Shown: positions 44,911 through 54,054, numbered from the stretch's first letter. The stretch: DNA of 64,000 nt from Pedobacter hiemivivus (GCF_004331685.1 NZ_SJSM01000013.1:1-64000); one strand, 5' to 3'. Numbers and translations: made by a program. Notes: a model not told the origin generated them from the letters alone.

Positions 44911-45963
44911 ATGGCTCATATAGAAAATTATTTACCCGCTCTGGAATACAAAGTAATTACGAGTGAAAGCCCTGACAAATGGCTTAATTATGTCAGAAAA
45001 GCAGTTAATTATGATTTTTACCATACCCTTCATTATCACACTTTAGATAAAAGAGGAGACCCAATTCTCTTTGTTTACGAAGAGGGAGAAACATTCATTG
45101 CTTTACCTCTTCTAAAAAGAAGGATTGAGCTTGTAAATTATAGCGATTTTACTTCAAGCTATGGATATGCTGGCCCTATTTCTAATGAAAAATTTGAGTT
45201 ACTTAGCAACAGCTTGATTGAAAACTTTAAGAATTCTTTTTTCAGTTTTATGAAGGATAATCAAGCTGTAAGTGTGTTTTCCAGATTAAATCCATTTATC
45301 AATCAATCTTTCTTATTAGAAAAAATAGGGGGGCTCAGGAGCAACGGAAGAACTATATATATGGATTTGACGCAATCATTAGAAGAGCAAAGAGCAAGAT
45401 ATGATAAAAGATTATATCGGCAAATCCGTCAACTTCGGAAAAAGGAATACCTCATAAAAGAAGCCAATACCCAGGAAGAGATTCGACTATTTACCAGCAT
45501 GTACAATAAAAATATGTTAAGGCTTTCAGCCGATAAAAGCTATTTTTTTGACGAAGCATATTTTACTTCCTTACTTAATAATCCAGACTTAAAATGTACC
45601 TTAATATTGATATACGATGGTGATGAAATGATTTGCGGATCCACCATAATATGGACAGACAGCATTATTAGAAATCACTTATCGGCAACTAGCGCGTCAC
45701 ACATCCACTTATCTCCAAGTAAGCTATTAACGGATGAAATTAGTGTAATTGGGAGAACGCTTGGTATGAAGTATTTTCATTTGGGTGGTGGTGTTGGAGG
45801 TAAGGAAGATACTCTATTTATGTTTAAATCACTATTTTCTGATCTCTTTTTAAAAGACTATATCTGGTGTTATATTGCTGATGAACAGATCTATGATCAA
45901 TTGGTTGAGCAAAAAAAGGTCAATCCCGATAGTAATTATTTCCCCTTGTACAGAAGTATTTAG
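44911..45963 (+). CDS. FemAB/GNAT-fold acyltransferase (Acetyltransf_6), copy 1
   Basis: A 350-residue member of the FemAB-related double-GNAT family, whose known members attach amino acids or acyl groups to amino groups of cell-wall precursors or sugars. The N-terminal half has YDFYHTLHYHTLDKRGDP, and the C-terminal half holds HLSPSKLLTDEISVIGR and MKYFHLGGGVGGKEDTLFMFKS, the conserved acyl/tRNA-site-like segment. It is paralogous to the genes at 49451 and 51028. The start is set at 44911 because the longer frame overlaps the preceding transferase and the paralogues begin equivalently. The donor is unknown. Confidence 0.8.
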   Translation: MAHIENYLPALEYKVITSESPDKWLNYVRKAVNYDFYHTLHYHTLDKRGDPILFVYEEGETFIALPLLKRRIELVNYSDFTSSYGYAGPISNEKFELLSNSLIENFKNSFFSFMKDNQAVSVFSRLNPFINQSFLLEKIGGLRSNGRTIYMDLTQSLEEQRARYDKRLYRQIRQLRKKEYLIKEANTQEEIRLFTSMYNKNMLRLSADKSYFFDEAYFTSLLNNPDLKCTLILIYDGDEMICGSTIIWTDSIIRNHLSATSASHIHLSPSKLLTDEISVIGRTLGMKYFHLGGGVGGKEDTLFMFKSLFSDLFLKDYIWCYIADEQIYDQLVEQKKVNPDSNYFPLYRSI

Positions 45964-45980
45964 AACTAAATTATATACTC

Positions 45981-46784
45981 ATGAAAAATAAATTTAACTA
46001 CGCGGAAGCTACTGTAGCTGATTTCGAAAGTGCAGTTGGTCAATATGGCTGGGTTGTTTATGAGAATGCTTTAAGTGAGGAATTGGTAGATGGAATAATA
46101 AATGACTTTACTGGTGCTTATGATACAAGGCGTCAGATTCAAATAGAAAATGGCATTGATACCAGTATGGAGGGAACACTCCATCACGTATTAGAGCGAG
46201 ACAATTTTGGATTATATTTTTTAGAACAAATGTTTTGTGACAAAGAAATGCGCCATTTTTTAGATGGAAAATATATTTTAAACGGAATGAGTGGGGTTAT
46301 TAATATGAAAAATGACCGTCCATATGTTCAAAATGTACATCGTGATTTAAGAACCTTTACTGGCAATTTAAAAATGATGATACAAATGATTGTGTTGTTA
46401 GATGATTTTACTCTTGACAATGGTGCAACTTATTTACTCTCTGGTTCACATAAAGAGGATGTTAAACCCGATGATGAATATTTCTATAAACATGCTGATC
46501 GGGCAATTGCAAAAAGAGGCAGTATTATTTTATTTGACTCTAATTTATGGCATGCTGCGGGTAAAAATTATACAGAAAACCCACGGAGAGTAATTACGCT
46601 AAGTTTTACTAAACCCTTCTTTAAGCCTCAATTTGATTTTCCGAGATTCTTAGGGTACGAATTTGGAGAAACGCTTAGCGAAGATTTGAGACAAGTTGTT
46701 GGTTATAATGCACGCATCCCAGCAAATCTATATGAATTTTATCAACCGGTTCATTTAAGAATGTATCAACCTGGACAAGGTTAA
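45981..46784 (+). CDS. Phytanoyl-CoA dioxygenase family (Fe(II)/2-oxoglutarate) protein
   Basis: A 267-residue double-stranded beta-helix oxygenase. The iron-binding HxD...H triad is seen as His-Arg-Asp in NVHRDLRTFTG and the distal His in SNLWHAAGKN; Arg for the 2-oxoglutarate carboxylate is in NPRRVITLSF. All residues needed for activity are present. In sugar loci such enzymes can hydroxylate sugars, acyl groups or amino acids. It lies 17 bases after the FemAB-like gene and before a PLP-fold gene, suggesting synthesis or modification of a side group of the polysaccharide. Confidence 0.85.
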   Translation: MKNKFNYAEATVADFESAVGQYGWVVYENALSEELVDGIINDFTGAYDTRRQIQIENGIDTSMEGTLHHVLERDNFGLYFLEQMFCDKEMRHFLDGKYILNGMSGVINMKNDRPYVQNVHRDLRTFTGNLKMMIQMIVLLDDFTLDNGATYLLSGSHKEDVKPDDEYFYKHADRAIAKRGSIILFDSNLWHAAGKNYTENPRRVITLSFTKPFFKPQFDFPRFLGYEFGETLSEDLRQVVGYNARIPANLYEFYQPVHLRMYQPGQG

Positions 46785-46813
46785 ATAAAGAAAAGCTAAT
46801 CAAAATTGATGGT

Positions 46814-47785
46814 ATGCAAGCGCAAAAGTCACAAACTAAAAGTATGGGCGGGTATTTTCAACTACATCTCGCTAATGGCAGGGAATATTATCCAGATCTC
46901 ATCAAGTTAAATACCTCAAGAAATGCTTTGCAGTACATTCTTGAAGTTAAAAAGTACACGAAAGTATATATCCCATACTTTACTTGCGAAGTTTTACTGG
47001 AGCCTATGGTAAAATTGAATATTCCATATCAATTTTACCATATTGATGCACAACTGGAACCCATATTTGATTTTGAAGTTGGATCAACAGAATGTGTTGT
47101 ATACAATAACTATTTTGGGCTAAAACAAGATGCTGTAAAGAAATTAAGCGATACTGTTCCTCATTTGATTATTGATAATGCGCAGGCCTTTTTTTCAGAA
47201 CCAGTCCCTAAAATAGACACTTTTTATTCTTGTCGAAAATTTTTCGGCGTTCCAGATGGCGCCTATCTTCAAATCAATTCGGATGAACGCTTATCCCCTG
47301 AAAACGATGTTTCTACCAATCGGTTCTCTCATTTGATTACAAGCATTGATCATAGTATAGAGCATGGTTATGCCGATTTTATAGAGAATGAGCTGGACTT
47401 TATCGGTAATGAAATTAAATCAATGTCTTCGTTAACACAAGCTGTTCTTTCAAATATTGATTACCAAGTTTGCAAAAATAGACGCATCGAAAATTTTACC
47501 TACTTACACGAAAAATTATCCTCTATTAATGAGTTAGGTATGGAGTTTCCAACTTCAACACCAGCGATGCTTTATCCTTTATTGATTTCAAAAGCTGATG
47601 TAAAAGCAAAACTCTTAGAGAAAAAAATATTTGTTCCTACCTATTGGCCTAATGTTTTTAGATGGACTACCCAGGATACACTAGAGTATAAGTTAGCCAA
47701 AAACGTAATTTACCTACCGATGGATCATCGTTATGATTTAGAGGATATGGCTTATATGCTAGCTGTTTTAACTAAAATTATATGA
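46814..47785 (+). CDS. DegT/AHBA-synthase-fold PLP protein, short variant
   Basis: A 323-residue protein, shorter than usual DegT aminotransferases (about 370-400). The fold type I marks are present: VYIPYFTCEVLLEP, LIIDNAQAFFSEP with Asp121 and Gln124 where PLP is bound, and YSCRKFFGVPDGAYLQ with Lys142 as the likely Schiff-base lysine. The usual GEGG after the lysine is replaced by VPDGA, and the arginine-rich substrate part is missing, so it may act on an amino-acid-like or acyl substrate, or be non-catalytic. Its stop overlaps the next GNAT gene by four bases. Identity as an aminotransferase is inferred from the fold. Confidence 0.7.
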   Translation: MQAQKSQTKSMGGYFQLHLANGREYYPDLIKLNTSRNALQYILEVKKYTKVYIPYFTCEVLLEPMVKLNIPYQFYHIDAQLEPIFDFEVGSTECVVYNNYFGLKQDAVKKLSDTVPHLIIDNAQAFFSEPVPKIDTFYSCRKFFGVPDGAYLQINSDERLSPENDVSTNRFSHLITSIDHSIEHGYADFIENELDFIGNEIKSMSSLTQAVLSNIDYQVCKNRRIENFTYLHEKLSSINELGMEFPTSTPAMLYPLLISKADVKAKLLEKKIFVPTYWPNVFRWTTQDTLEYKLAKNVIYLPMDHRYDLEDMAYMLAVLTKII

Positions 47786-48279
47786 CTCCTATATACATAA
47801 GACCATTGGTATTAGCTGATGCCAAAACATCATTTAACTGGCGTAATGATCCTGAAGTATGGGAGTACACCGAGTACCAGCCCGATCTGTATATATCGCC
47901 AGAGCTAGAAGAAGAATGGCTGAAAGCTAAATTAAGCAGAGTAAATGAAAAAAGATTTGCAATTTGTTTAGAAGAAAATGATCAATACATAGGCAATATT
48001 CAATTACTCGATATTGATGGCGAAAAAGCCTCTTACCATATATTTATTGGAGAAAAGAGCTTTTGGGGGCGGGGTATTTCGCAAAGTGCCACAAAACTCA
48101 TATTAGCCTATGCTTTTTCAGAATTGAATTTGGAAAACGTTTCATTGGAAGTAAATCCGTTAAATGTACCAGCTTGGAAAGCCTATCAAAAAGTAGGTTT
48201 TGAATCTATAGGCGAAAATAAAAAAAATGGGTTTATGAAGATGGCAATCAGCAAAAATGAGTTTTTAACCATACTGTAG
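47782..48279 (+). CDS. GNAT N-acetyltransferase (RimJ/RimL-like)
   Basis: A 165-residue single-domain acetyltransferase. Its opening RPLVLADAKTSFNWRNDPEVW and the acetyl-CoA loop KSFWGRGISQSATKLILAYAF are typical of the RimJ/RimL subgroup, which also contains sugar N-acetyltransferases of amino-sugar pathways. It could acetylate a 4-amino sugar. Its ATG overlaps the stop of the DegT-like gene by four bases, so the two are likely translated together and may act in sequence. Confidence 0.88.
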   Translation: MTPIYIRPLVLADAKTSFNWRNDPEVWEYTEYQPDLYISPELEEEWLKAKLSRVNEKRFAICLEENDQYIGNIQLLDIDGEKASYHIFIGEKSFWGRGISQSATKLILAYAFSELNLENVSLEVNPLNVPAWKAYQKVGFESIGENKKNGFMKMAISKNEFLTIL

Positions 48280-48301
48280 TCAATTTAAAAAAAATGCGAA
48301 C

Positions 48302-49387
48302 ATGAAATATCTTAGGTTACTCATTTTGCTATTAATTTTCTGCAATCTACCGAGTTATTTAATGGTCCATATCAACCCTGCAGTTGGATCGATTTTAAGT
48401 TACAGCACTTTTTTATTGATCATTATTTATTACTTATCTACAGATCATCATAAACCCGTAATCCCCTTTATTGTATTTGGACTTTTATTCTCTTTGATTT
48501 GCCTGATCGTTAGCTCCCACTTCTTCGAGATGCTTTTGGTCACTTTTATGAAGTATTTTGTTTTTATAATAATGGTGTCCAATTTAGTAAGGGATGTCAA
48601 AAACACGGATATATATTGTCTGCTACTTATTGGGAGTTTAAGCATAATTTACGAAGCTATTTTTGTAGTAGGTATAGGAATGGGGAGCACTGGTTTTTAT
48701 TTAAATGCAAATTTTGCTGCTTATGCCTGCCTTTTAGGTTATATTTTCGGTTTGTCAATAGAAAATCAAAAGCTTAAAATAGCCGGGCAAATTTTGTTTT
48801 CTATTGCTGGTCTGGTTACTTTTTCACGAACATTTTTGTTGATATGGTTATTGATCAATCTTTTGTCTGTATTTGTACATTATAAGAACATTTATAAAGT
48901 AGCCATGTGCGTGGCTTTGTTTGTTGTATTTCTAGTTTTTGGCGATAAATTTGATTTCTCCAGCAGTACAGAAACATGGAGATACTATTACGATAAAATT
49001 CTAAGCAATCCAATTTGGGGCAATGGATATCATTCGTTTAGCAAAGAAAGCCTGCACAATACATTTTTAATGATCATGGGTGAAGCAGGAATTTTTGCCT
49101 TACTCTATTTCATGTGGATGTATGGATACCTGTTGGTTAAGGGCGTACATTATTTTAAAGATAATCCAATAATTTTCTTCTTATCATTTTCGTTGGTCCT
49201 GTTTATGTTAACAGAACATAGCTATTTTGATAATTATTTAGTATTGTTTATTTCACTATGGCTATATCATGAAACATATAAGTTGAGGGATGCCCGGCGG
49301 CAAAAAGAAGTCATATTCACTAGATCCACGAAAAAGAATAAAGAATCAAATAAAGAAAATCTCCTGAAGCACTACAGCTTGAATTAA
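48302..49387 (+). CDS. O-antigen ligase/polymerase-like membrane protein (Wzy/WaaL), copy 2
   Basis: A 361-residue polytopic membrane protein paralogous to the protein at 32958-34109. The first 20 residues (MKYLRLLILLLIFCNLPSYL) and later blocks (LGYIFGLSIENQKLKIAGQ, GNGYHSFS, LHNTFLMIMGEAG) are almost the same in both. A segment of about 30 residues in the periplasmic loop of copy 1 is absent here. It retains the His-Asn motif, so it appears functional. It might polymerise a second repeat unit or act as the ligase. Confidence 0.83.
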   Translation: MKYLRLLILLLIFCNLPSYLMVHINPAVGSILSYSTFLLIIIYYLSTDHHKPVIPFIVFGLLFSLICLIVSSHFFEMLLVTFMKYFVFIIMVSNLVRDVKNTDIYCLLLIGSLSIIYEAIFVVGIGMGSTGFYLNANFAAYACLLGYIFGLSIENQKLKIAGQILFSIAGLVTFSRTFLLIWLLINLLSVFVHYKNIYKVAMCVALFVVFLVFGDKFDFSSSTETWRYYYDKILSNPIWGNGYHSFSKESLHNTFLMIMGEAGIFALLYFMWMYGYLLVKGVHYFKDNPIIFFLSFSLVLFMLTEHSYFDNYLVLFISLWLYHETYKLRDARRQKEVIFTRSTKKNKESNKENLLKHYSLN

Positions 49388-49433
49388 AGGAGGTCGGCCT
49401 TTTTAACGCGGAAAATTGTAACCGTATTATTTA

Positions 49434-50515
49434 CTGCAAAAACTAGTATTATGATTAAAGTAATTACCTTATCCCAAAAAGAGGAATGGGATTTCTATGT
49501 TAAGAATGCCTTTATTCATGATTTTTATCATACCTGGCATTATCATACCTTGGATGAAAGCGGTGTTGCCATTCTTCTGGTTTACGAGGAAGATGGAGAT
49601 TTTATTGCATTTCCTTGTTTGAAAAGGAAGATCCCAGACTCATCTTTTTTTGATTTAAGTTCCGTATATGGTTATGTAGGGCCAATAGCTAACAAAGAAA
49701 ATCAATACTTAAGTGAAGCTCTGATAAGCAATTTTAAAAAAGCATTTTTAAACTTTCTGAAAAATGAGCAAATAGTTTCGGTCTTCTCCAGGTTACATCC
49801 TTTTTTTGATCAAGATAGACTGGTGAGTGGTTTTAACGGAATTTATGAAAATGGAAAGACAGTAGCACTAGATTTAACTTTGCCTATTGTATCTCAACGT
49901 AAAAAATATAGTTCCTCGACCTATCGTGCTATTAGAAAAAGTTGGAAAAGAGGCTTTTCAATAAGAGAAACAAAACAGGACGCAGATGTCAATACGTTTA
50001 TTGATATCTATTTGGAAAACATGGCGCGCATTAACTCTACAGATTATTACCTATTTAGCAGGCAATACTTTTTTGATCTGATTAACTCCAATGATTTCGA
50101 TTGTCGTTTGCTGTTGGTGAGTTTAAAAGATGAAGTCGTATGTGGTATGATCATTACTTTTACGCATGGCATTATTCAGGCGCATCTGGTAGGCACTAAA
50201 GAAGCCTACCTAATTGAATCCCCAGCTAAACTTTTAATAGATGAAATTACGGTCTTAGGTCGTAAAGAGGGAATGAAATATTTGCATCTCGGTGGTGGGC
50301 TAGGCTTTAGAGAAGATACTTTATTTAATTGGAAATCATCTTTCTCCGACCTTTTTCTGGATTATAAAAGCTTCCGACATATCGTTAATGATTCCGTTTA
50401 TCAGACTCTGGTTCAGAAACAAAGAATTGAAAAAAATGCAACTATTGATTTTTTTCCACTTTATCGTGCTGTAGCTAAGGTTTTAGCATACAACTGTTTT
50501 GAGTTAATAATCTGA
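49434..50515 (+). repeat. Tandem duplication, unit A (FemAB-like gene with its leader)
   Basis: The 17 bases before the gene and the coding sequence itself closely match those at 51011-52068, with the same codons in long stretches. The two starts are 1577 bases apart, in the same direction, with a small GNAT gene between them. The similarity extends upstream of the ATG (CTGCAAAAACTAGTATT against CTGAAAAAACTAGCGTT), which indicates a DNA-level duplication. Confidence 0.8.
49451..50515 (+). CDS. FemAB/GNAT-fold acyltransferase (Acetyltransf_6), copy 2
   Basis: A 354-residue paralogue of the proteins at 44911 and 51028. It begins MIKVITLSQKEEWDFYV and contains HDFYHTWHYHTLDESG, KRKIPDSSFFDLSSVYGYVG and the C-terminal LIDEITVLGRKEGMKYLHLGGG, all shared with copy 3. 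The family attaches acyl or aminoacyl groups to amino groups. It is separated from copy 3 by one small acetyltransferase gene. Divergence between copies 2 and 3 is spread over the length and concentrated in the middle, which suggests a shift in substrate. Confidence 0.82.
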   Translation: MIKVITLSQKEEWDFYVKNAFIHDFYHTWHYHTLDESGVAILLVYEEDGDFIAFPCLKRKIPDSSFFDLSSVYGYVGPIANKENQYLSEALISNFKKAFLNFLKNEQIVSVFSRLHPFFDQDRLVSGFNGIYENGKTVALDLTLPIVSQRKKYSSSTYRAIRKSWKRGFSIRETKQDADVNTFIDIYLENMARINSTDYYLFSRQYFFDLINSNDFDCRLLLVSLKDEVVCGMIITFTHGIIQAHLVGTKEAYLIESPAKLLIDEITVLGRKEGMKYLHLGGGLGFREDTLFNWKSSFSDLFLDYKSFRHIVNDSVYQTLVQKQRIEKNATIDFFPLYRAVAKVLAYNCFELII

Positions 50516-50547
50516 TTGTTCTGTTATATTTCAAACCCAATCTCAAA

Positions 50548-50958
50548 ATGAAATCAAAAATTTACGACATGATGTATCCATTGATCAATGATGGCAGTGG
50601 AACATATGAACTTGGTGATTTGAATGGTTACATTGATAAAATCATCGAAAAGGGATGTTTAATCTCTATAATGGAGAACGATGTTTTACTTGCTTTCTTG
50701 GCATATTACGCCAACGACTACGAAAATAAACTTGCGTTTGTATCAATGGCGGTAGTTTCACCTTCAACACGAAAAATGGGGTATGGAAGAAGGCTGGTTG
50801 ATTTTTGTTTTGTCGATTTAATTTATAAAGGCTTTAAAAGATGCCTTACTGAAGTAAATGCGAACAATCAAGCTGCATTGAATGCCTGTAAGAAGCTTGG
50901 ATTTAATGAATTTGAAAGAAAAGGTAAATATATAGTTTTGGAAAAGTTGTTGTCGTAG
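50548..50958 (+). CDS. Small GNAT N-acetyltransferase
   Basis: A 136-residue GNAT. The acetyl-CoA-binding loop is SPSTRKMGYGRRLVDFCF near residue 75, and the C-terminal NNQAALNACKKLGFNEFER is the family's final strand-helix. It lies between two duplicated FemAB-like genes. A sugar N-acetyltransferase role is plausible from context, but any small amine could be the substrate. A second GNAT of this kind is absent after copy 3, so if the pair was duplicated together one partner was lost. Confidence 0.83.
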   Translation: MKSKIYDMMYPLINDGSGTYELGDLNGYIDKIIEKGCLISIMENDVLLAFLAYYANDYENKLAFVSMAVVSPSTRKMGYGRRLVDFCFVDLIYKGFKRCLTEVNANNQAALNACKKLGFNEFERKGKYIVLEKLLS

Positions 50959-51010
50959 TTGTCTTAATAGGAGGGGGATCCCTTCAACAAGAAGAATAGT
51001 GTCCGTAGTA

Positions 51011-52068
51011 CTGAAAAAACTAGCGTTATGATTAAAGTAATTACATTATCTCAAAAAAAGGAATGGGATTTCTATGTCAAAAATGCATTTGTTTATGATT
51101 TTTATCATACCTGGCATTATCATGCCTTGGACAAAAGTGGTATTGGTATCCTTTTGGTTTACGAGGAAGGTGGCGATTATATTGCATTTCCTTGCTTAAA
51201 GAGGAAGATTCCAGACTCATCTTTTTTTGATTTAGGTTCCGTATACGGTTATGTGGGACCAATAGCCAATAAGGAGAATCAATACTTAAGTGAGGTTCTG
51301 ATAAATAACTTTAAAAAAGCATTTTCAAACTTCCTTGAAACGGGGAAAATTGTTTCGGTCTTCTCCAGGTTGCATCCTTTTTTTGATCAGGATAGACTGG
51401 TTAGTGGTTTTAACAAGGTTTATAAAAATGGGAGGACAGTGGCGCTAGACTTAACTTTGCCTATTGATTTTCAACGCAAAAAATATAGTTCAGACACCTA
51501 TCGTTCGGTAAAAAGAAGTTGGAAAAAGGGATTTTTTATTAGGGAAAGTAAGGAGCTTGGGGATATTGATGTCTTTATTGAAATGTATGCAGAAAATATG
51601 CAACGTATTGAATCTACAGACTATTACTTGTTTAATCGGCAGTACTTCCTTGATCTAATTAATTCAACTGAATTTGATTGTCGCTTATTATTGGTTTGTG
51701 TCAATAATGAAATCATGTGTGGGACGATTGTTACTTTTACCCATGGCATTATTCAGGGACATTTGATTGCAACCAAAAGTTCATATTTAAGGGAATCTCC
51801 TGCTAAATTTTTAGTGGATGAAATTAGCCTGTTGGGGCGAAATGAAGGAATGAAATATATGCACCTTGGAGGGGGGCTTGGCTTAAAAGAAGATTCATTA
51901 TTCAAATGGAAATCTTCATTCTCAGATCTATTTCTGGATTATAGAAGTTTACGACATATCGTTAATCATTCTGTTTATGACCTGTTGGTTAAACAACAAG
52001 GGATTGATAAAGATGCGAATGTTGATTTCTTTCCACTTTATCGCGCTGTGGTTGAGGTTTTAGCGTGA
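51011..52068 (+). repeat. Tandem duplication, unit B (FemAB-like gene with its leader)
   Basis: Second unit of the direct duplication beginning at 49434. The match starts 17 bases before the ATG and runs through nearly the whole gene. It ends just before the 4,6-dehydratase gene. Confidence 0.8.
51028..52068 (+). CDS. FemAB/GNAT-fold acyltransferase (Acetyltransf_6), copy 3
   Basis: A 346-residue protein, nearly identical to copy 2 over its N-terminal 100 residues (DFYHTWHYHALDKSG, SVYGYVGPIANKENQYLSE) and close at the C-terminus (FLVDEISLLGRNEGMKYMHLG). All conserved family positions are intact and no frameshift is seen, so both duplicates are probably expressed. The donor and acceptor are unknown. 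It stands directly upstream of the nucleotide-sugar 4,6-dehydratase gene, which would provide the 4-keto precursor of an amino sugar. Confidence 0.82.
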   Translation: MIKVITLSQKKEWDFYVKNAFVYDFYHTWHYHALDKSGIGILLVYEEGGDYIAFPCLKRKIPDSSFFDLGSVYGYVGPIANKENQYLSEVLINNFKKAFSNFLETGKIVSVFSRLHPFFDQDRLVSGFNKVYKNGRTVALDLTLPIDFQRKKYSSDTYRSVKRSWKKGFFIRESKELGDIDVFIEMYAENMQRIESTDYYLFNRQYFLDLINSTEFDCRLLLVCVNNEIMCGTIVTFTHGIIQGHLIATKSSYLRESPAKFLVDEISLLGRNEGMKYMHLGGGLGLKEDSLFKWKSSFSDLFLDYRSLRHIVNHSVYDLLVKQQGIDKDANVDFFPLYRAVVEVLA

Positions 52069-52101
52069 AGTTGTTTCAATTAATAATCTAATTATTTTTT
52101 T

Positions 52102-54054
52102 ATGAAAAAACTAATGTTCGGCGACAAAACGTATTCGCGCTGGTTGATCTTATTGATAGATCAAATTATTATTATTTGGACTCTTTTTATGTCTTTCTTG
52201 TTAATTAACAAGTTCGAGTATACGCAGCTATTTTATATAAATACCTTTATCTATATTGGGTTATATAGTTTAGTCTCTGTTGGTGTATTCATGAGCATGC
52301 GCATACATACTGGCATCATTAGGTATTCTAATACACAAGATATTATTCGAATATTTATGGCAGTATTGTTAACTAATTTTGTTTTTGCCATTGTAATCAA
52401 AGTATGCTCAGTCTTACACTTCTATGCGCCATCTAAATGGGTTCCAGAAGTATTGATTATGAATTTTTTCGTATCATCATCATTATTAATTATTTTAAGA
52501 GTCGTTGTAAAGAGCTTATTTGTTTTCATAAGGGCACTGGAGCCTACCGAGAAGAAAGAGAATATTTTAATATATGGCTCCGGTAGTGATTCAATTTTAG
52601 TTAAAAAGGCTTTAGAGGGCAGTCAAGGTAATGCGTTAAATGTAATCGCTTTTGTTGATGATAATGAAGACAAACTAAACAAATATATCGAACAAAAAAA
52701 AGTATATCATTCCAAATCCATTGAGACCTTAAGGAATAAATTCAATATTAGTAAGGTCCTTTTTGTAAGTGATGATTTAAACGTAAATGGTAAAAAAAGC
52801 ACTTTAGATAAATGCATTGAGTTAGGCATAAAAGTAGTCACTGTACCACAATCTAATAAATGGTTGTATGGTAAATTAACGCCAAATCAAATTAAAGACT
52901 TAAAAATAGAGGATTTATTAGATAGAGAGCCCATTGTACTTACAAAAAGTAATATTTTGAGAGAGATGGTTGGAAAACGGATTTTGATTACTGGGGCTGC
53001 GGGCTCAATAGGATCAGAAATTGTCCGTCAGATTGTAAACTTTAATCCGGAGTTCGTTGTCCTTTGCGATCAGGCAGAAACACCTTTGCACGATTTGCAA
53101 TTAGAGATTGAAGATGATTTTCCTCATGCAAAAACACATGTAGTAATGGCTAATATTCAGAATAGGTCCAGAATGAAAGCCATTTTTGATGAATATCATC
53201 CACAAATCATTTTTCATGCAGCAGCCTATAAACATGTACCAATGATGGAAAATAATCCGTCTGAAGCCATATTAACCAATGTACTTGGGACAAAAAACTT
53301 ATCGGATTTAGCCATAGAGTCTGGCGTAGAAAAGTTTATAATGATTTCAACAGATAAAGCCGTTCGGCCTACAAATATAATGGGCGCATCCAAACGTCTT
53401 GCCGAAATGTATATACAATCCTTAAACAATGATAGGGCTTTGTCCATATCGAGTGATCAAGTAGAGCAGGTAGATGCTAAAGTCGAAAATAGAACTAAAT
53501 TTATTACCACCAGATTTGGCAATGTATTAGGTTCTAACGGGTCAGTAATACCTCGATTTAAGGCACAGATAGAACGTGGCGGACCGGTTACAGTTACGCA
53601 TCCGGAAATAACAAGATATTTTATGACTATACCGGAATCGGTTCAATTGGTGCTCGAAGCCGCGGCCATGGGGAATGGGGGCGAGATCTATATTTTTGAT
53701 ATGGGTGAACCCGTTAAAATCGTTGATTTAGCGACTAATATGATCAAATTGGCGGGCCTATCTCCTGACAAGGATATTAAGATTATTTTTACTGGATTAA
53801 GGCCTGGCGAGAAGTTATATGAAGAGTTATTACTTGTAGAGGAGCAAATAATCGCTACTTATCATCCAAAAATTAAAATATCTAAAACAATTAGTCTTAG
53901 CATTCGTTATGTGCAGGAGGTAATTGAAGAATTACTATTTCTTAACAACCTAAATAACGATTATGCTATGGTTAAAAAGATGAAAGAAATAATACCTGAT
54001 TATAAAAGTAAAAACTCGAGATATGAAAAAATAGACTATTACATTATTAACTAA
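52102..54054 (+). CDS. Membrane-bound nucleotide-sugar 4,6-dehydratase (PglF/WbpM/CapD-like)
   Basis: A 650-residue protein with four N-terminal membrane helices (about 15-140), a CoA-binding-like Rossmann domain (about 150-280) and an extended SDR domain. NAD motif is TGAAGSIGSE at 297-306. The usual catalytic Tyr of YxxxK is replaced by Met427 in MGASK (Lys431), and STDKAV at 416-421 is present. This M-x3-K form marks PglF/WbpM-like UDP-GlcNAc 4,6-dehydratases. Its product would feed the DegT aminotransferases of the convergent operon. It is the last biosynthetic gene of the plus-strand run. Confidence 0.92.
   Translation: MKKLMFGDKTYSRWLILLIDQIIIIWTLFMSFLLINKFEYTQLFYINTFIYIGLYSLVSVGVFMSMRIHTGIIRYSNTQDIIRIFMAVLLTNFVFAIVIKVCSVLHFYAPSKWVPEVLIMNFFVSSSLLIILRVVVKSLFVFIRALEPTEKKENILIYGSGSDSILVKKALEGSQGNALNVIAFVDDNEDKLNKYIEQKKVYHSKSIETLRNKFNISKVLFVSDDLNVNGKKSTLDKCIELGIKVVTVPQSNKWLYGKLTPNQIKDLKIEDLLDREPIVLTKSNILREMVGKRILITGAAGSIGSEIVRQIVNFNPEFVVLCDQAETPLHDLQLEIEDDFPHAKTHVVMANIQNRSRMKAIFDEYHPQIIFHAAAYKHVPMMENNPSEAILTNVLGTKNLSDLAIESGVEKFIMISTDKAVRPTNIMGASKRLAEMYIQSLNNDRALSISSDQVEQVDAKVENRTKFITTRFGNVLGSNGSVIPRFKAQIERGGPVTVTHPEITRYFMTIPESVQLVLEAAAMGNGGEIYIFDMGEPVKIVDLATNMIKLAGLSPDKDIKIIFTGLRPGEKLYEELLLVEEQIIATYHPKIKISKTISLSIRYVQEVIEELLFLNNLNNDYAMVKKMKEIIPDYKSKNSRYEKIDYYIIN

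Noticed and set aside
49384-49404. AAGG..CCTTTTT behind the second polymerase gene considered as a terminator
   Set aside because: The stem has about five pairs and the following genes continue in the same operon, so there is no good support.
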